Source of the DNA: Methanobacteriota archaeon
Lineage (GTDB): Archaea > Thermoplasmatota > Poseidoniia > Poseidoniales > Poseidoniaceae
Assembly (NCBI GenBank): GCA_002727695.1
Contig: PBXT01000021.1
Span: 9,324-16,095 of the forward strand
Direction: 5' to 3'
DNA length: 6,772 bases
The translations under genes were made by a program, and so were the position numbers. This document shows, piece by piece, positions 1 through 5,821 of the stretch. The notes beneath the pieces were generated by a model that did not search any database, was not told where the DNA came from, and worked only from the letters and a program-made list of their open reading frames with translations. Each line of letters begins with the position of its first letter. The stretch's first letter is position 1.

Positions 1-2
1 TA

Positions 3-491
3 ATCCAGAAGGCAAACGAAGATTTAGCACTAATTGAATTGGATATTGAGCGAGAGAGAAAACAACTAGAGCAACGTATCCACAGACTTGAATCCCTCGC
101 CAAGAGATTGGCTCCCGAAGATATTCGAGAAGTACCTAAAGGACAAACCAATCTCTTCGATTGCTTTGACATCCCCTTACCTTTGAAACACCTTACAGAT
201 AGAATCGAAGATATCACCAATGAAGAGCCACACCCTGCTGGTACTTTCATCAATCTGCTTCCAAACGATGGTTGTGACGACCCATTGCTTGCAGTAACCG
301 CCCAAATGATGTTGATTGTTGCTCAAGAAAAGGTGGGGAAAGGTGCGAGTTGGATTGATTTGGAGGACCTATTTTCTCCGCTTATCGAAAACGGAATTTC
401 ACAAGAAGAATGTGACGAAGCCTTGGACCACTTATTGATCACAAGTCAGATTCATGAAATCGATGATGATTGCTTCATTCCTGATGAATGA
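3..491 (+). CDS. Hypothetical coiled-coil protein with winged-helix-like C-terminus (5' end missing)
   Basis: I do not recognise the family. The reading frame is open from base 3, with no stop before the first possible in-frame start (TTG at 39). The residues before it (IQKANEDLALIE) continue the same charged helix, so the gene almost certainly begins upstream of the window; if not, TTG 39 gives 150 residues. From the window edge to about base 115 the protein is a heptad-like helix rich in Glu, Arg and Leu, a probable coiled coil. A middle stretch with several Pro residues follows. The last ~65 residues (from about base 295) resemble the winged-helix module at the C-terminus of archaeal MCM and similar proteins: a helix (LLAVTAQMMLIVAQ), then LEDLF, GISQEECDEALDHLL and a short strand ending in FIPDE. 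That resemblance is by eye only. It could bind DNA or act as a protein-interaction domain. It overlaps the next gene by ATGA. Confidence 0.75.
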   Translation: MQKANEDLALIELDIERERKQLEQRIHRLESLAKRLAPEDIREVPKGQTNLFDCFDIPLPLKHLTDRIEDITNEEPHPAGTFINLLPNDGCDDPLLAVTAQMMLIVAQEKVGKGASWIDLEDLFSPLIENGISQEECDEALDHLLITSQIHEIDDDCFIPDE

Positions 492-1129
492 GCGTGGGAG
501 CCCAAGGACACCCTACTTCGGTTCAATATATACCGGAGTCGTATCTAATTCTGATGGGCCTAATACGATCAACAATCATTGGTGTTTCAGCGTGGTGGAT
601 GATGGTTATCCTAGAGGTTAAACCACATGTAGCAATTGGAGTGGGTATTTTTTCAGCGTTTATGTCAGAATCAATGATTCAGGCGAGTGCAAGAAGCCAC
701 CTACGTCACAAAGCTACATCCCTGCAATCCGAACTAAATATTGCAATTGGACAAATAACCGATATGAAAAGGGCTCTTGATATCACCACCAAAGACCTTA
801 GAGAAGCCCTGGATGAATTACACCGCAGAGATGCGATAGGTAGCCCTGCTGCCAGGGAGTTACTAGCTCGTCAAGAGGAGGCGATGGAGGCACAAAAGAC
901 CGCTCTTGAAGTATCCACTGATCGCTCCTTCGAAACACTTGAGTCGCTTGAAAGAATGATTATCTCTCAAGGTGAACAAACAGCCAGAGTGCAAGAGGTT
1001 CTTTCGATGGTTCTAGAAAAATTAGCCCTAGAACCTAGGCAACACATCAACATGAGAGATTCTGTACTCACGCAGGAGAATAGTTCAACACCTGCTATGA
1101 CAGACGACATCATATCCCTGATGGGTTGA
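488..1129 (+). CDS. Hypothetical two-TM membrane protein with long coiled-coil tail
   Basis: Family not recognised; 213 residues. Two hydrophobic segments (about 19-43, containing SAWWMMVILEV, and 47-64) form an N-terminal membrane hairpin. A long helical region follows. Residues 69-114 (SLQSELNIAIGQITDMKRAL and onward) and 121-182 have the heptad spacing and Glu/Gln/Lys content of coiled coils, separated by a short GSP break. This suggests a membrane-anchored oligomer or tether facing the cytosol, somewhat like a chemoreceptor stalk, but no receptor or signalling motif is visible. The tail carries INMRDSVLTQ (188-197), whose core recurs in the last gene of this window. The ATG overlaps the previous stop as ATGA with no clear Shine-Dalgarno motif, so translation is probably coupled. 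The 3' end overlaps the next gene by four bases. Confidence 0.8.
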   Translation: MSVGAQGHPTSVQYIPESYLILMGLIRSTIIGVSAWWMMVILEVKPHVAIGVGIFSAFMSESMIQASARSHLRHKATSLQSELNIAIGQITDMKRALDITTKDLREALDELHRRDAIGSPAARELLARQEEAMEAQKTALEVSTDRSFETLESLERMIISQGEQTARVQEVLSMVLEKLALEPRQHINMRDSVLTQENSSTPAMTDDIISLMG

Positions 1130-1809
1130 GTGATGTTATGCACGACTCGATGATTGAATTAAACCGCCTGAGATGGCGCTCGAGAATATATTCTCCTTTC
1201 ATCATAGTCGGAATCATTTGCGTAGCTTTTGCAATCATATTGGGGTTAGGAAAAGATGACCCATTGGCATTTGGCACTCATATCTATGTGCTGATTAGCG
1301 GTGTTTCATTCGTTTTATTGGGCATGATGTTGTACCAAAATGAAGAGGTGTTTGCGCAAAAATATGACATGACTCACATCTTAGACGTGGATGATAAAGA
1401 AGAGAGATACAATGCCTATCTCGAATATCTATCAGATTGGATTGCTAACGATATCGAAGAGATTAATCCAGTTAGAACCAGAGGTTCTGATCCGCTAGGA
1501 CCCGATTGGGGTAAAACAGACTTCAAATTAGGTCACGAACCAGTTAGACGCGATGCAGTAGTGGAAGGAGAAAAGTACTCCGGGATGGAAGATGATTTGA
1601 CTCAAGGAGAAAAAATGGTGGCCGATGCTAATCAAAAATACGCTACTATGGCTCAAAAAAGATGGGAAATTGCAGAATCTAATGACCCTGATTTGATCGA
1701 ATATGGTGTAGAAAAATTGGGAGATCTTGTCAGAACAGATTACTTTGAGAAGAACGCCGAAGAAGGTGTGTTCGACAAAGTAGCGAATCCAGACTCTGAG
1801 ACCCAGTGA
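1126..1809 (+). CDS. Hypothetical two-TM membrane protein with acidic cytosolic domain
   Basis: Family not recognised; 227 residues. After a basic N-terminus (LRWRSRIYSPF) there are two hydrophobic segments at about 24-42 (IIVGIICVAFAIILGLG) and 50-70 (GTHIYVLISGVSFVLLGMML). The remaining ~155 residues are soluble, acidic and mostly helical, with SNDPDLIEYGVEKLGDLVRT (185-204) near the end. By the positive-inside tendency (RWRSR before TM1) the tail should be cytosolic. The chosen start is TTG 1126, which overlaps the previous stop as TTGA. ATG 1138 is a real alternative, with a partial GAG motif seven bases upstream, and would shorten the protein by four residues. The architecture matches the preceding gene and two genes at the right end of the window. 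It is probably co-transcribed with its two upstream neighbours. Confidence 0.78.
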   Translation: MSDVMHDSMIELNRLRWRSRIYSPFIIVGIICVAFAIILGLGKDDPLAFGTHIYVLISGVSFVLLGMMLYQNEEVFAQKYDMTHILDVDDKEERYNAYLEYLSDWIANDIEEINPVRTRGSDPLGPDWGKTDFKLGHEPVRRDAVVEGEKYSGMEDDLTQGEKMVADANQKYATMAQKRWEIAESNDPDLIEYGVEKLGDLVRTDYFEKNAEEGVFDKVANPDSETQ

Positions 1810-1828
1810 TACAATAAGCCAACACTAA

Positions 1829-1832
1829 GAGG
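1829..1832 (+). promoter_or_regulatory. Ribosome binding site of the nucleotidyltransferase gene
   Basis: GAGG lies eight bases before ATG 1841, in a 31-base gap after the previous gene. It supports that ATG, which also begins the conserved MKAIVVAGG strand. The gap holds no terminator-like hairpin, so transcription may run through from the upstream genes. Confidence 0.6.
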
Positions 1833-1840
1833 CACACAGG

Positions 1841-2539
1841 ATGAAAGCCATCGTTGTGGCAGGCGGTCATGGGAGTAGATTGTACCCCTTAACCAACTTC
1901 ACTCACAAAACGTTGTTACCGTTGTGCGGCCGTCCAATAATCGATTACGTCCTATCAACAATTAGACACGCAGGGATAAGAGATATCACAATTATTGGAA
2001 ACAAATTCATCGATAAAATCCGAGAACATGTTGGATCTGAAGTAAATTATGTTCTTGAAGAAGAGCCATTGGGTGTTGCTGCAGCGCTGCAGTTGGCTAG
2101 AGGAGGTAACGAAGATTGTCCACTTCTGATATGGTTCTCAGACAATATAACCAACATTGACCTCAAATCAGACGTTGATGAATTTACAAAGGGCGCAATT
2201 TTGCTGACAAGAGAAGTGGAGAATCCTAGTGATTTCGGTATAGCTATTCTTGACGACAATGCGGTGATTGATGTCGTTGAGAAGCCAGATATTCCGCCAG
2301 GAAATCTCGCAATAGGAGGTATATACATTTTCGATGAAAGATTTTGGGAAAGATTAGATTCTGTACAGGATTCTCCCTCGTTCTCAATTTCAGATGTTAC
2401 CAGACAATACCTTGTAGAAGGTGATGCCAAGGTTATCTCTGTGGGGGAGAACACGTGGATAGATTGTGGAACCCCAGAAAATCTTCAAAGGGCCGCACGA
2501 ATGGTTCAGGACGGCCTATTTACAATTCGAGGAGAGTGA
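1841..2539 (+). CDS. Sugar-1-phosphate nucleotidyltransferase (RmlA/glucose-1-phosphate thymidylyltransferase-like)
   Basis: Cytosolic enzyme predicted to join a sugar 1-phosphate to an NTP, giving an NDP-sugar and pyrophosphate for surface polysaccharide or glycoprotein synthesis. The Rossmann-like nucleotidyltransferase fold is clear. Residues 2-13 carry the nucleotide-binding loop (AGGHGSR), followed by LYPLT and Lys23 in HKTLLPL. LGVAAAL is at 77-83, the metal-site Asp101-Asn102 in SDNI, EKP at 147-149, GGIYIFD at 159-165, and [10 protein letters not shown] at 206-215 with the second likely metal ligand Asp208. These match RmlA landmarks (WLDTGT, EKP, GDN). At 232 residues it is shorter than classical RmlA (~290), so the C-terminal extension is missing, as in many short archaeal members. 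Sugar and nucleotide cannot be fixed from sequence; dTTP or UTP with glucose 1-phosphate is the default guess. The adjacent dehydrogenase would suit a UDP-sugar product. Confidence 0.88.
   Translation: MKAIVVAGGHGSRLYPLTNFTHKTLLPLCGRPIIDYVLSTIRHAGIRDITIIGNKFIDKIREHVGSEVNYVLEEEPLGVAAALQLARGGNEDCPLLIWFSDNITNIDLKSDVDEFTKGAILLTREVENPSDFGIAILDDNAVIDVVEKPDIPPGNLAIGGIYIFDERFWERLDSVQDSPSFSISDVTRQYLVEGDAKVISVGENTWIDCGTPENLQRAARMVQDGLFTIRGE
2529..2534 (+). promoter_or_regulatory. Ribosome binding site deciding the dehydrogenase start
   Basis: GAGGAG sits inside the last codons of the nucleotidyltransferase gene, six bases before ATG 2541. It picks this ATG over an upstream in-frame start at 2466 that would add 25 residues overlapping the previous gene. 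MRIGIIGAG is also the expected first strand of the NAD-binding fold. Confidence 0.75.
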
Positions 2540-2540
2540 G

Positions 2541-3362
2541 ATGCGAATAGGAATAATCGGCGCAGGCATCGTTGGAGGCGCCATAGAACATTGTTTCAAT
2601 GATGCTCACGATTTGTTTGTTCACGACCCTCTCAGAGGGACTGATTTGTCTGATGTAACCGAAAATTGTGAAATGGCATACATCGCAGTGCCCACACCTG
2701 CGAACGATGATGGGTCATGTGACACAAGCGTGGTTGAGAGTATTTTGGAAGCGCTACCAGAGGGATTCATCGCAGTCATCAAAAGTACAGTTGTACCTGG
2801 AACAACGGCAAGATTGCAATCCAAATATCCTCATCTAAAATTAGCTTATTCACCAGAATTTTTAGTAGAAAGAAATCGTTTGGAAGATTTTGCAAATCAG
2901 AGAATATTAGTTGTAGGAAGCAGCCATGAAGAGGTCGCTTCAATGGTTTATGAGCAGCATGAGATTGCAGGAGTACTCAATGATGCGAAGATGTTTCATG
3001 TCGGATTTACAGAAGCAGAGATGGTGAAATATACGAAAAATAACTTCTATGCTTTGAAGGTGATTTTTGCTAACCAAATGTACGACATATGTGCTGCAAT
3101 GGGAATTGAATGGTCTAAAATCAGAGACATCATCACAACCCCCCAAGACCAACCAATTGGAGATTCTCATCTCGAGCCAATGATGGGGTTGATGAGAGGT
3201 TTTGGAGGCAAGTGCCTGCCTAAAGACACTCTTGCTCTTCGAGAATTAGCCAGAAGTCTAGGAGTTGACTATGATTTACTCGACGCTATTCAAAGTGATA
3301 ATGCACCTCTCAGAGGAATCCCCACAGGGAAAACATCTGACGTATCAACGGAGGATGATTGA
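2541..3362 (+). CDS. Short UDP-glucose/UDP-sugar 6-dehydrogenase family protein, C-terminal domain absent
   Basis: Family enzymes oxidise C6 of a UDP-sugar to a uronic acid with two NAD+. The NAD-binding Rossmann loop is GAGIVG (7-12). VPTP (50-53) and STVVPGT (82-88) are classic. The central domain has SPEFL (104-108), Lys163 in [14 protein letters not shown], and the catalytic motif [10 protein letters not shown] (220-229) with nucleophile Cys225 and Lys228-Asp229. All key residues of the first two domains are present. The protein ends at 273 residues, whereas family members usually run about 390-450. The C-terminal UDP-binding domain is absent and is not found out of frame downstream, where the GtrA gene starts at once. 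The tail after residue 255 is polar and looks disordered. It may be a natural short form with a different substrate, or may need a partner. It begins one base after the nucleotidyltransferase stop, so the two are surely co-expressed. Confidence 0.88.
   Translation: MRIGIIGAGIVGGAIEHCFNDAHDLFVHDPLRGTDLSDVTENCEMAYIAVPTPANDDGSCDTSVVESILEALPEGFIAVIKSTVVPGTTARLQSKYPHLKLAYSPEFLVERNRLEDFANQRILVVGSSHEEVASMVYEQHEIAGVLNDAKMFHVGFTEAEMVKYTKNNFYALKVIFANQMYDICAAMGIEWSKIRDIITTPQDQPIGDSHLEPMMGLMRGFGGKCLPKDTLALRELARSLGVDYDLLDAIQSDNAPLRGIPTGKTSDVSTEDD
3350..3354 (+). promoter_or_regulatory. Ribosome binding site deciding the GtrA start
   Basis: GGAGG lies seven bases before ATG 3362, within the 3' end of the dehydrogenase gene. 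It favours ATG 3362 (overlap TGATG) over the adjacent TTG 3359. Confidence 0.7.
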
Positions 3363-3781
3363 TGCTAGGTGAGCACGGTTCATTTCGAAGATATATTATG
3401 ACTGCGATGGTCAATTTTCTCGCGTTCTATATCTTGTGGGAATTATTTGTTTTAATTCTGCCAGATGGGAATTATTGGCCAACCGTTTCGTGGGCAATCG
3501 CTTGGTTTCTTGGCTCATTACAAGCGCACTGGACTCATAGAATATGGACTTTTGATTCTGATAGAGATGTCAAGTGGACCATTCCAACAACTATGGCTCT
3601 GTACGTTATCGGAGGAGTGGGTTCAACCGCTTGTTACTACATTGGAACAGTTGCTTGGGGATTTGATGAGAGAATCACATTCCTCATTAACTCAAGTCTG
3701 TGGGGATTCTTGAATTATTTAGGGCAGAGAGAAATCGCGTTCAAAGAAGTCAGTACTTCTCGCCCTTCAGAAAACGAATAA
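3362..3781 (+). CDS. GtrA-family small membrane protein
   Basis: 139 residues with four predicted membrane segments: about 13-34 (MTAMVNFLAFYILWELFVLI), 40-56 (VSWAIAWFLGSLQAHW), 74-96 and 104-123. The arrangement matches GtrA (PF04138). The second helix ends in HWTHRIWTF, equivalent to the family's N-hydrophobic-x-R-x-W-x-F signature. The fourth helix is followed by a short basic/aromatic end (LGQREIAF). Known family members help flip or translocate polyprenyl-phosphate-linked sugars in O-antigen glucosylation or cell-wall glycan synthesis. With the two upstream nucleotide-sugar genes this points to surface glycan assembly. The product sugar is unknown. The last ten codons overlap the convergent glutaredoxin gene by 32 bases. 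Confidence 0.8.
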   Translation: MLGEHGSFRRYIMTAMVNFLAFYILWELFVLILPDGNYWPTVSWAIAWFLGSLQAHWTHRIWTFDSDRDVKWTIPTTMALYVIGGVGSTACYYIGTVAWGFDERITFLINSSLWGFLNYLGQREIAFKEVSTSRPSENE

Positions 3782-4070
3782 TTTTCTGAATAAATCCTGT
3801 CTTCGGCCTTTCTGTAAGTCCTAAGCGCCAATCCAATTCGCCCGCTCTGTCATACCGAAGAACATCATCGAAACCACCGATCCAATCGCCGTCGATGAAG
3901 ACCTGAGGGATTTTTTTCGAGTTTTTTGTACGAACTGCAAACTCCATGTCGACCTTCCTAGATTTCCCTAGCTTTTTCTCAACATACTCTACACCTTTGC
4001 TGTCCAGGTAGTGTTTGACACTGACACACGCTGGACAACCTTTGTTGGTGTAGACTTCGATGTCGACCAT
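3750..4070 (-). CDS. Glutaredoxin-like protein (CPAC active site)
   Basis: A 106-residue thioredoxin-fold disulfide oxidoreductase of glutaredoxin type, acting in the cytosol on protein or small-thiol disulfides. The first strand is DIEVYT, followed by the redox motif Cys12-Pro-Ala-Cys15. The cis-proline stretch KIPQVFIDG (53-61) and the GGFDDV motif (65-70) that normally binds the thiol cofactor are in place. Family members are often ~80-90 residues; the extra C-terminus (RLGLTERPKTGFIQKIIRFL and a basic end) is a possible amphipathic helix. The start ATG at 4070 is preceded by GGGAG five bases upstream. A GTG at 4082 would add four residues but would consume that motif. It is the only minus-strand gene here, convergent with GtrA and divergent from the TerB pair. 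The physiological thiol partner cannot be told from sequence. Confidence 0.9.
   Translation of the reverse strand: MVDIEVYTNKGCPACVSVKHYLDSKGVEYVEKKLGKSRKVDMEFAVRTKNSKKIPQVFIDGDWIGGFDDVLRYDRAGELDWRLGLTERPKTGFIQKIIRFLKGEKY
3766..3790. terminator. Perfect 9-bp inverted repeat in the convergent gene overlap (possible bidirectional terminator)
   Basis: TTCAGAAAA (3766-3774) and TTTTCTGAA (3782-3790) are exact reverse complements around a 7-base loop. The loop contains the GtrA stop codon (TAA 3779-3781), and the whole element lies inside the glutaredoxin coding sequence. It is A/T-rich and no long T-tract follows on either strand, so it is not a textbook terminator. Its place between two convergent 3' ends fits termination or mRNA-end protection for both genes. 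Confidence 0.45.
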
Positions 4071-4075
4071 GATTT

Positions 4076-4080
4076 CTCCC
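4076..4080 (-). promoter_or_regulatory. Ribosome binding site of the glutaredoxin gene
   Basis: On the minus strand GGGAG is followed by five bases and then ATG 4070. It supports that start over GTG 4082, which lies within and before the motif. Confidence 0.5.
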
Positions 4081-4150
4081 ACTGATAATCGCTTTTGAAT
4101 TGCTCGTTTTTAGCGTGGGATTCAAGTCCTGCGGCGACCACGCCTTCTAC

Positions 4151-4582
4151 ATGCTGCCCGACACGATACACAAGTTGCCTCAGTCCGAAAGGTTCGCTTA
4201 TGCTAGACTGCTAGCGTACATGACAAGAGTTGACAATGAATTAACTGTCGAAGAAATGGCCATGTTTGAACAAAGACTCGGGACAGCTTTGCTATCTCCA
4301 AAACAGAGGCAGATGATTCGATCAGATCTCAAAAATCCTCCAAGCCTAGAAGATTGTCTCGAAAATCTAGGAGATGAAGCCGGAAGATTGGCTTTGAGAG
4401 ATGCTGTATTGATGGCCGCTTCTGACGGAACTGTCGATGAAGATGAAAGAGAGGCTTTGGATGAAATTGCAGAGCATCTTGAGCTCTCTCCAGATGCAGT
4501 CAATCGATTGCTCAAATGGACTGTAGAGGGTTATACTTGGATGCAGGCTGGATATGATTTACTGAATGACCTATCAAGGTGA
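4151..4582 (+). CDS. TerB-like protein, first of a tandem pair
   Basis: 143 residues, all helical, with the hallmarks of a TerB/DnaJ-associated TerB-like fold: a helix ending in an acidic loop, repeated twice. The first loop is VDNELTVEE (27-35) after FAYARLLAYM. The second is SDGTVDEDE (91-99) after RLALRDAVLMAA. In studied TerB proteins such acidic residues bind metal; the first site here has Asn in place of Gly. TerB proteins are linked to tellurite and stress-response complexes near the membrane, but these archaeal-style members have no assigned role and no other ter genes are nearby. ATG 4151 is chosen because the domain begins soon after; in-frame GTG 4115 or TTG 4100 would add 12 or 17 residues unlike the domain. 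No Shine-Dalgarno motif precedes any of them. The 3' end overlaps its paralogue by 17 bases. Confidence 0.75.
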   Translation: MLPDTIHKLPQSERFAYARLLAYMTRVDNELTVEEMAMFEQRLGTALLSPKQRQMIRSDLKNPPSLEDCLENLGDEAGRLALRDAVLMAASDGTVDEDEREALDEIAEHLELSPDAVNRLLKWTVEGYTWMQAGYDLLNDLSR

Positions 4583-5036
4583 TTTTCTGCTTCCTGACGC
4601 TGCCCTTTCTTTGGCTGAAGAACAGCGAAGGAAAATTGCATGCGCCCTTGTCATGGTTGCTGCTGCAGATGGTGCTTTGGTTCGAGAAGAAATTTCTGCA
4701 ATTGAATCGGCAATGGGCCTAATGATGCTACACCCTGAAAGCAGAGAAGAGGTTAGGCAATTACTCACCCAACCTCCTGACCTAGATTCTGTTTTAGATG
4801 GGATGGAGGTTTCTTCGATAAGGCTGGCATTAAGAGACGCTGCCCTCCTAGCTTCTGTTGATGGTGATTATGATGAATCTGAATTGGAAGCGCTTAGAAA
4901 AATATGTGACGCTGCAGGATTGTCGAAAAAGGACTTGGCTAAAATATTGGATTGGGTGTCTGATTTCTGGAAAATGGGAGCGAATGGCCGCGCAATAATT
5001 TCTCTTCCAATGCCAGGTGACGAGAACATTATCTGA
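4566..5036 (+). CDS. TerB-like protein, second of a tandem pair
   Basis: 156 residues, paralogous to the preceding gene. RLALRDAALLASVDGDYDES (86-105) aligns with RLALRDAVLMAASDGTVDED upstream, and the LLTQPPDLDSVLDGM region aligns with DLKNPPSLEDCLENL without gaps. The first acidic loop is AADGALVREE (33-42), with a complete DG motif; the second is VDGDYDESE (98-106). A hydrophobic C-terminal extension (WKMGANGRAIISLPMP) could pack on a partner or membrane. ATG 4566 is chosen because a TGA ends the frame immediately upstream at 4563-4565. No Shine-Dalgarno motif is seen, so translation may depend on the upstream gene through the 17-base overlap. The pair may act as a heterodimer; that is inference. 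A strong terminator-like hairpin follows. Confidence 0.78.
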   Translation: MTYQGDFLLPDAALSLAEEQRRKIACALVMVAAADGALVREEISAIESAMGLMMLHPESREEVRQLLTQPPDLDSVLDGMEVSSIRLALRDAALLASVDGDYDESELEALRKICDAAGLSKKDLAKILDWVSDFWKMGANGRAIISLPMPGDENII

Positions 5037-5082
5037 AATCCGGAATATAATGTTCTGAAGGTATTAATTTACGGAAAGTATG

Positions 5083-5118
5083 CGCCAGTTTCCGGAATCA
5101 CGAAAATTGGCGTTTTTT
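5083..5118 (+). terminator. Intrinsic-type terminator after the TerB pair
   Basis: CGCCAGTTT (5083-5091) pairs with AAATTGGCG (5104-5112), nine pairs including one G-U, around a 12-base loop. Six T residues (5113-5118) follow directly. It ends the TerB unit and isolates the NTPase gene. The 8-mer TCCGGAAT in the loop (5091-5098) also occurs at 5039-5046, just after the stop codon. Confidence 0.7.
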
Positions 5119-5126
5119 CCCCCACA

Positions 5127-5135
5127 TTTTATTAT
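5127..5135 (+). promoter_or_regulatory. Possible archaeal TATA box for the NTPase gene
   Basis: TTTTATTAT is the only A/T-rich TATA-like stretch between the terminator and the NTPase gene. With the usual archaeal spacing, transcription would start near 5157, leaving a leader of about 38 bases. The leader contains GAGAG (5181-5185), nine bases before the ATG. No convincing BRE was seen, and the archaeal reading depends on the organism assignment. Confidence 0.35.
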
Positions 5136-5194
5136 CAGTACCTCCCTCGAAGCAACCAGCGCAATTCGCAAATCACGCTAGAGAGTGATAACCA

Positions 5195-5779
5195 ATGGGA
5201 ATACATCCAAAAATCGGAATCACGGGTCTGCCAAGATCTGGAAAATCTGCAGTCTTGGCAAAAGTGCTCGAGATGCTCGAAGATGAAAGACGTCGCGAGA
5301 TAAATGCTAGAGGCGGTGATGGATCCAATACCGATATCATCGGCGGAATGCGTACTGAACCACTCGTGGAGAATTCTGAGCGGGTAGGCTACAAAGTCAT
5401 CAATATCAAAACCGGAGAAGAGGCGGTTATGGCCCACAAGTCAATCGATAGCAGATTGCGAGTATTAGGATATGGAATCGATACTGAAGCGCTGAATAGT
5501 GTTGCAATTCCAGCCATCGAGCATGCCAGAGATTATTCAGAGGTTATTGTTATTGACGAAATAGGAAAATTCGCTGTCGAATCAGAAGAGTTCGTTGAAG
5601 TTGTAAGGTCGGCACTAGAAGTCGACAAGCCAACATTACTTGCACTTCACAAGAAGAGTCGACATCCATTGCTCCAAGACATTCGAAGAAGGGACGATGC
5701 TAGAATCCTAGAAGTCACTCCTGTCAACCGCGCATTGCTACCTTACAAGATTCACAAATTAATGCGTGAAACATACTAA
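5195..5779 (+). CDS. THEP1-type P-loop nucleoside triphosphatase
   Basis: A 194-residue soluble P-loop NTPase of the THEP1/NTPase_1 family (PF03266). Walker A is GLPRSGKS (11-18) in the opening strand KIGITG. The family's middle region is recognisable: IIGGMRTEPL (48-57), the Arg before GYKVINIKTGEE, and LGYGIDTEAL (91-100). Walker B is VIVIDEIGKF (117-126), with DEIGK as in THEP1, followed by SEEF. Characterised bacterial members hydrolyse several NTPs slowly in vitro; the cellular role is not established. Length is normal for the family (~175-195). Walker A has RSGKS where GVGKT is common, a tolerated variant. It appears to have its own promoter after the upstream terminator. The following genes are 42 bases away on the same strand and may be read through. 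Confidence 0.88.
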   Translation: MGIHPKIGITGLPRSGKSAVLAKVLEMLEDERRREINARGGDGSNTDIIGGMRTEPLVENSERVGYKVINIKTGEEAVMAHKSIDSRLRVLGYGIDTEALNSVAIPAIEHARDYSEVIVIDEIGKFAVESEEFVEVVRSALEVDKPTLLALHKKSRHPLLQDIRRRDDARILEVTPVNRALLPYKIHKLMRETY

Positions 5780-5821
5780 TTCATCCGTTGGGTTCATGCC
5801 CTATAGTGTGTTGCGAGTTGT

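Noticed and set aside
2079..2092. Perfect 14-bp palindrome CTGCAGCGCTGCAG
   Set aside because: It lies inside the nucleotidyltransferase gene and is explained by consecutive Ala/Leu/Gln codons in the conserved GVAAALQLA stretch.
2047..2454. 135-codon open frame on the minus strand
   Set aside because: It lies wholly within the nucleotidyltransferase gene, whose motifs are conserved; the product is low-complexity and serine-rich, typical of an antisense shadow.
3465..3713. 82-codon plus-strand frame inside the GtrA gene
   Set aside because: It is out of frame with a clear GtrA protein, has no ribosome binding site, and shows no domain.
4083..4090. TGATAATC as a promoter element in the divergent spacer between glutaredoxin and the TerB pair
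   Set aside because: It is a weak match to an archaeal TATA box, and its distance fits only an unlikely GTG start of the TerB gene; no consistent promoter could be assigned for either direction.
4115..4144. A tRNA 3'-end-like stretch: GGATTCAAGTCC followed by TGCGGCGACCA, reminiscent of a T-arm and acceptor strand
   Set aside because: The T-arm has an extra A before TTC, giving a poor stem. No matching acceptor 5' strand (GGTCGCC), D-arm or anticodon arm was seen within the preceding ~80 bases. It could be a decayed tRNA fragment or chance.
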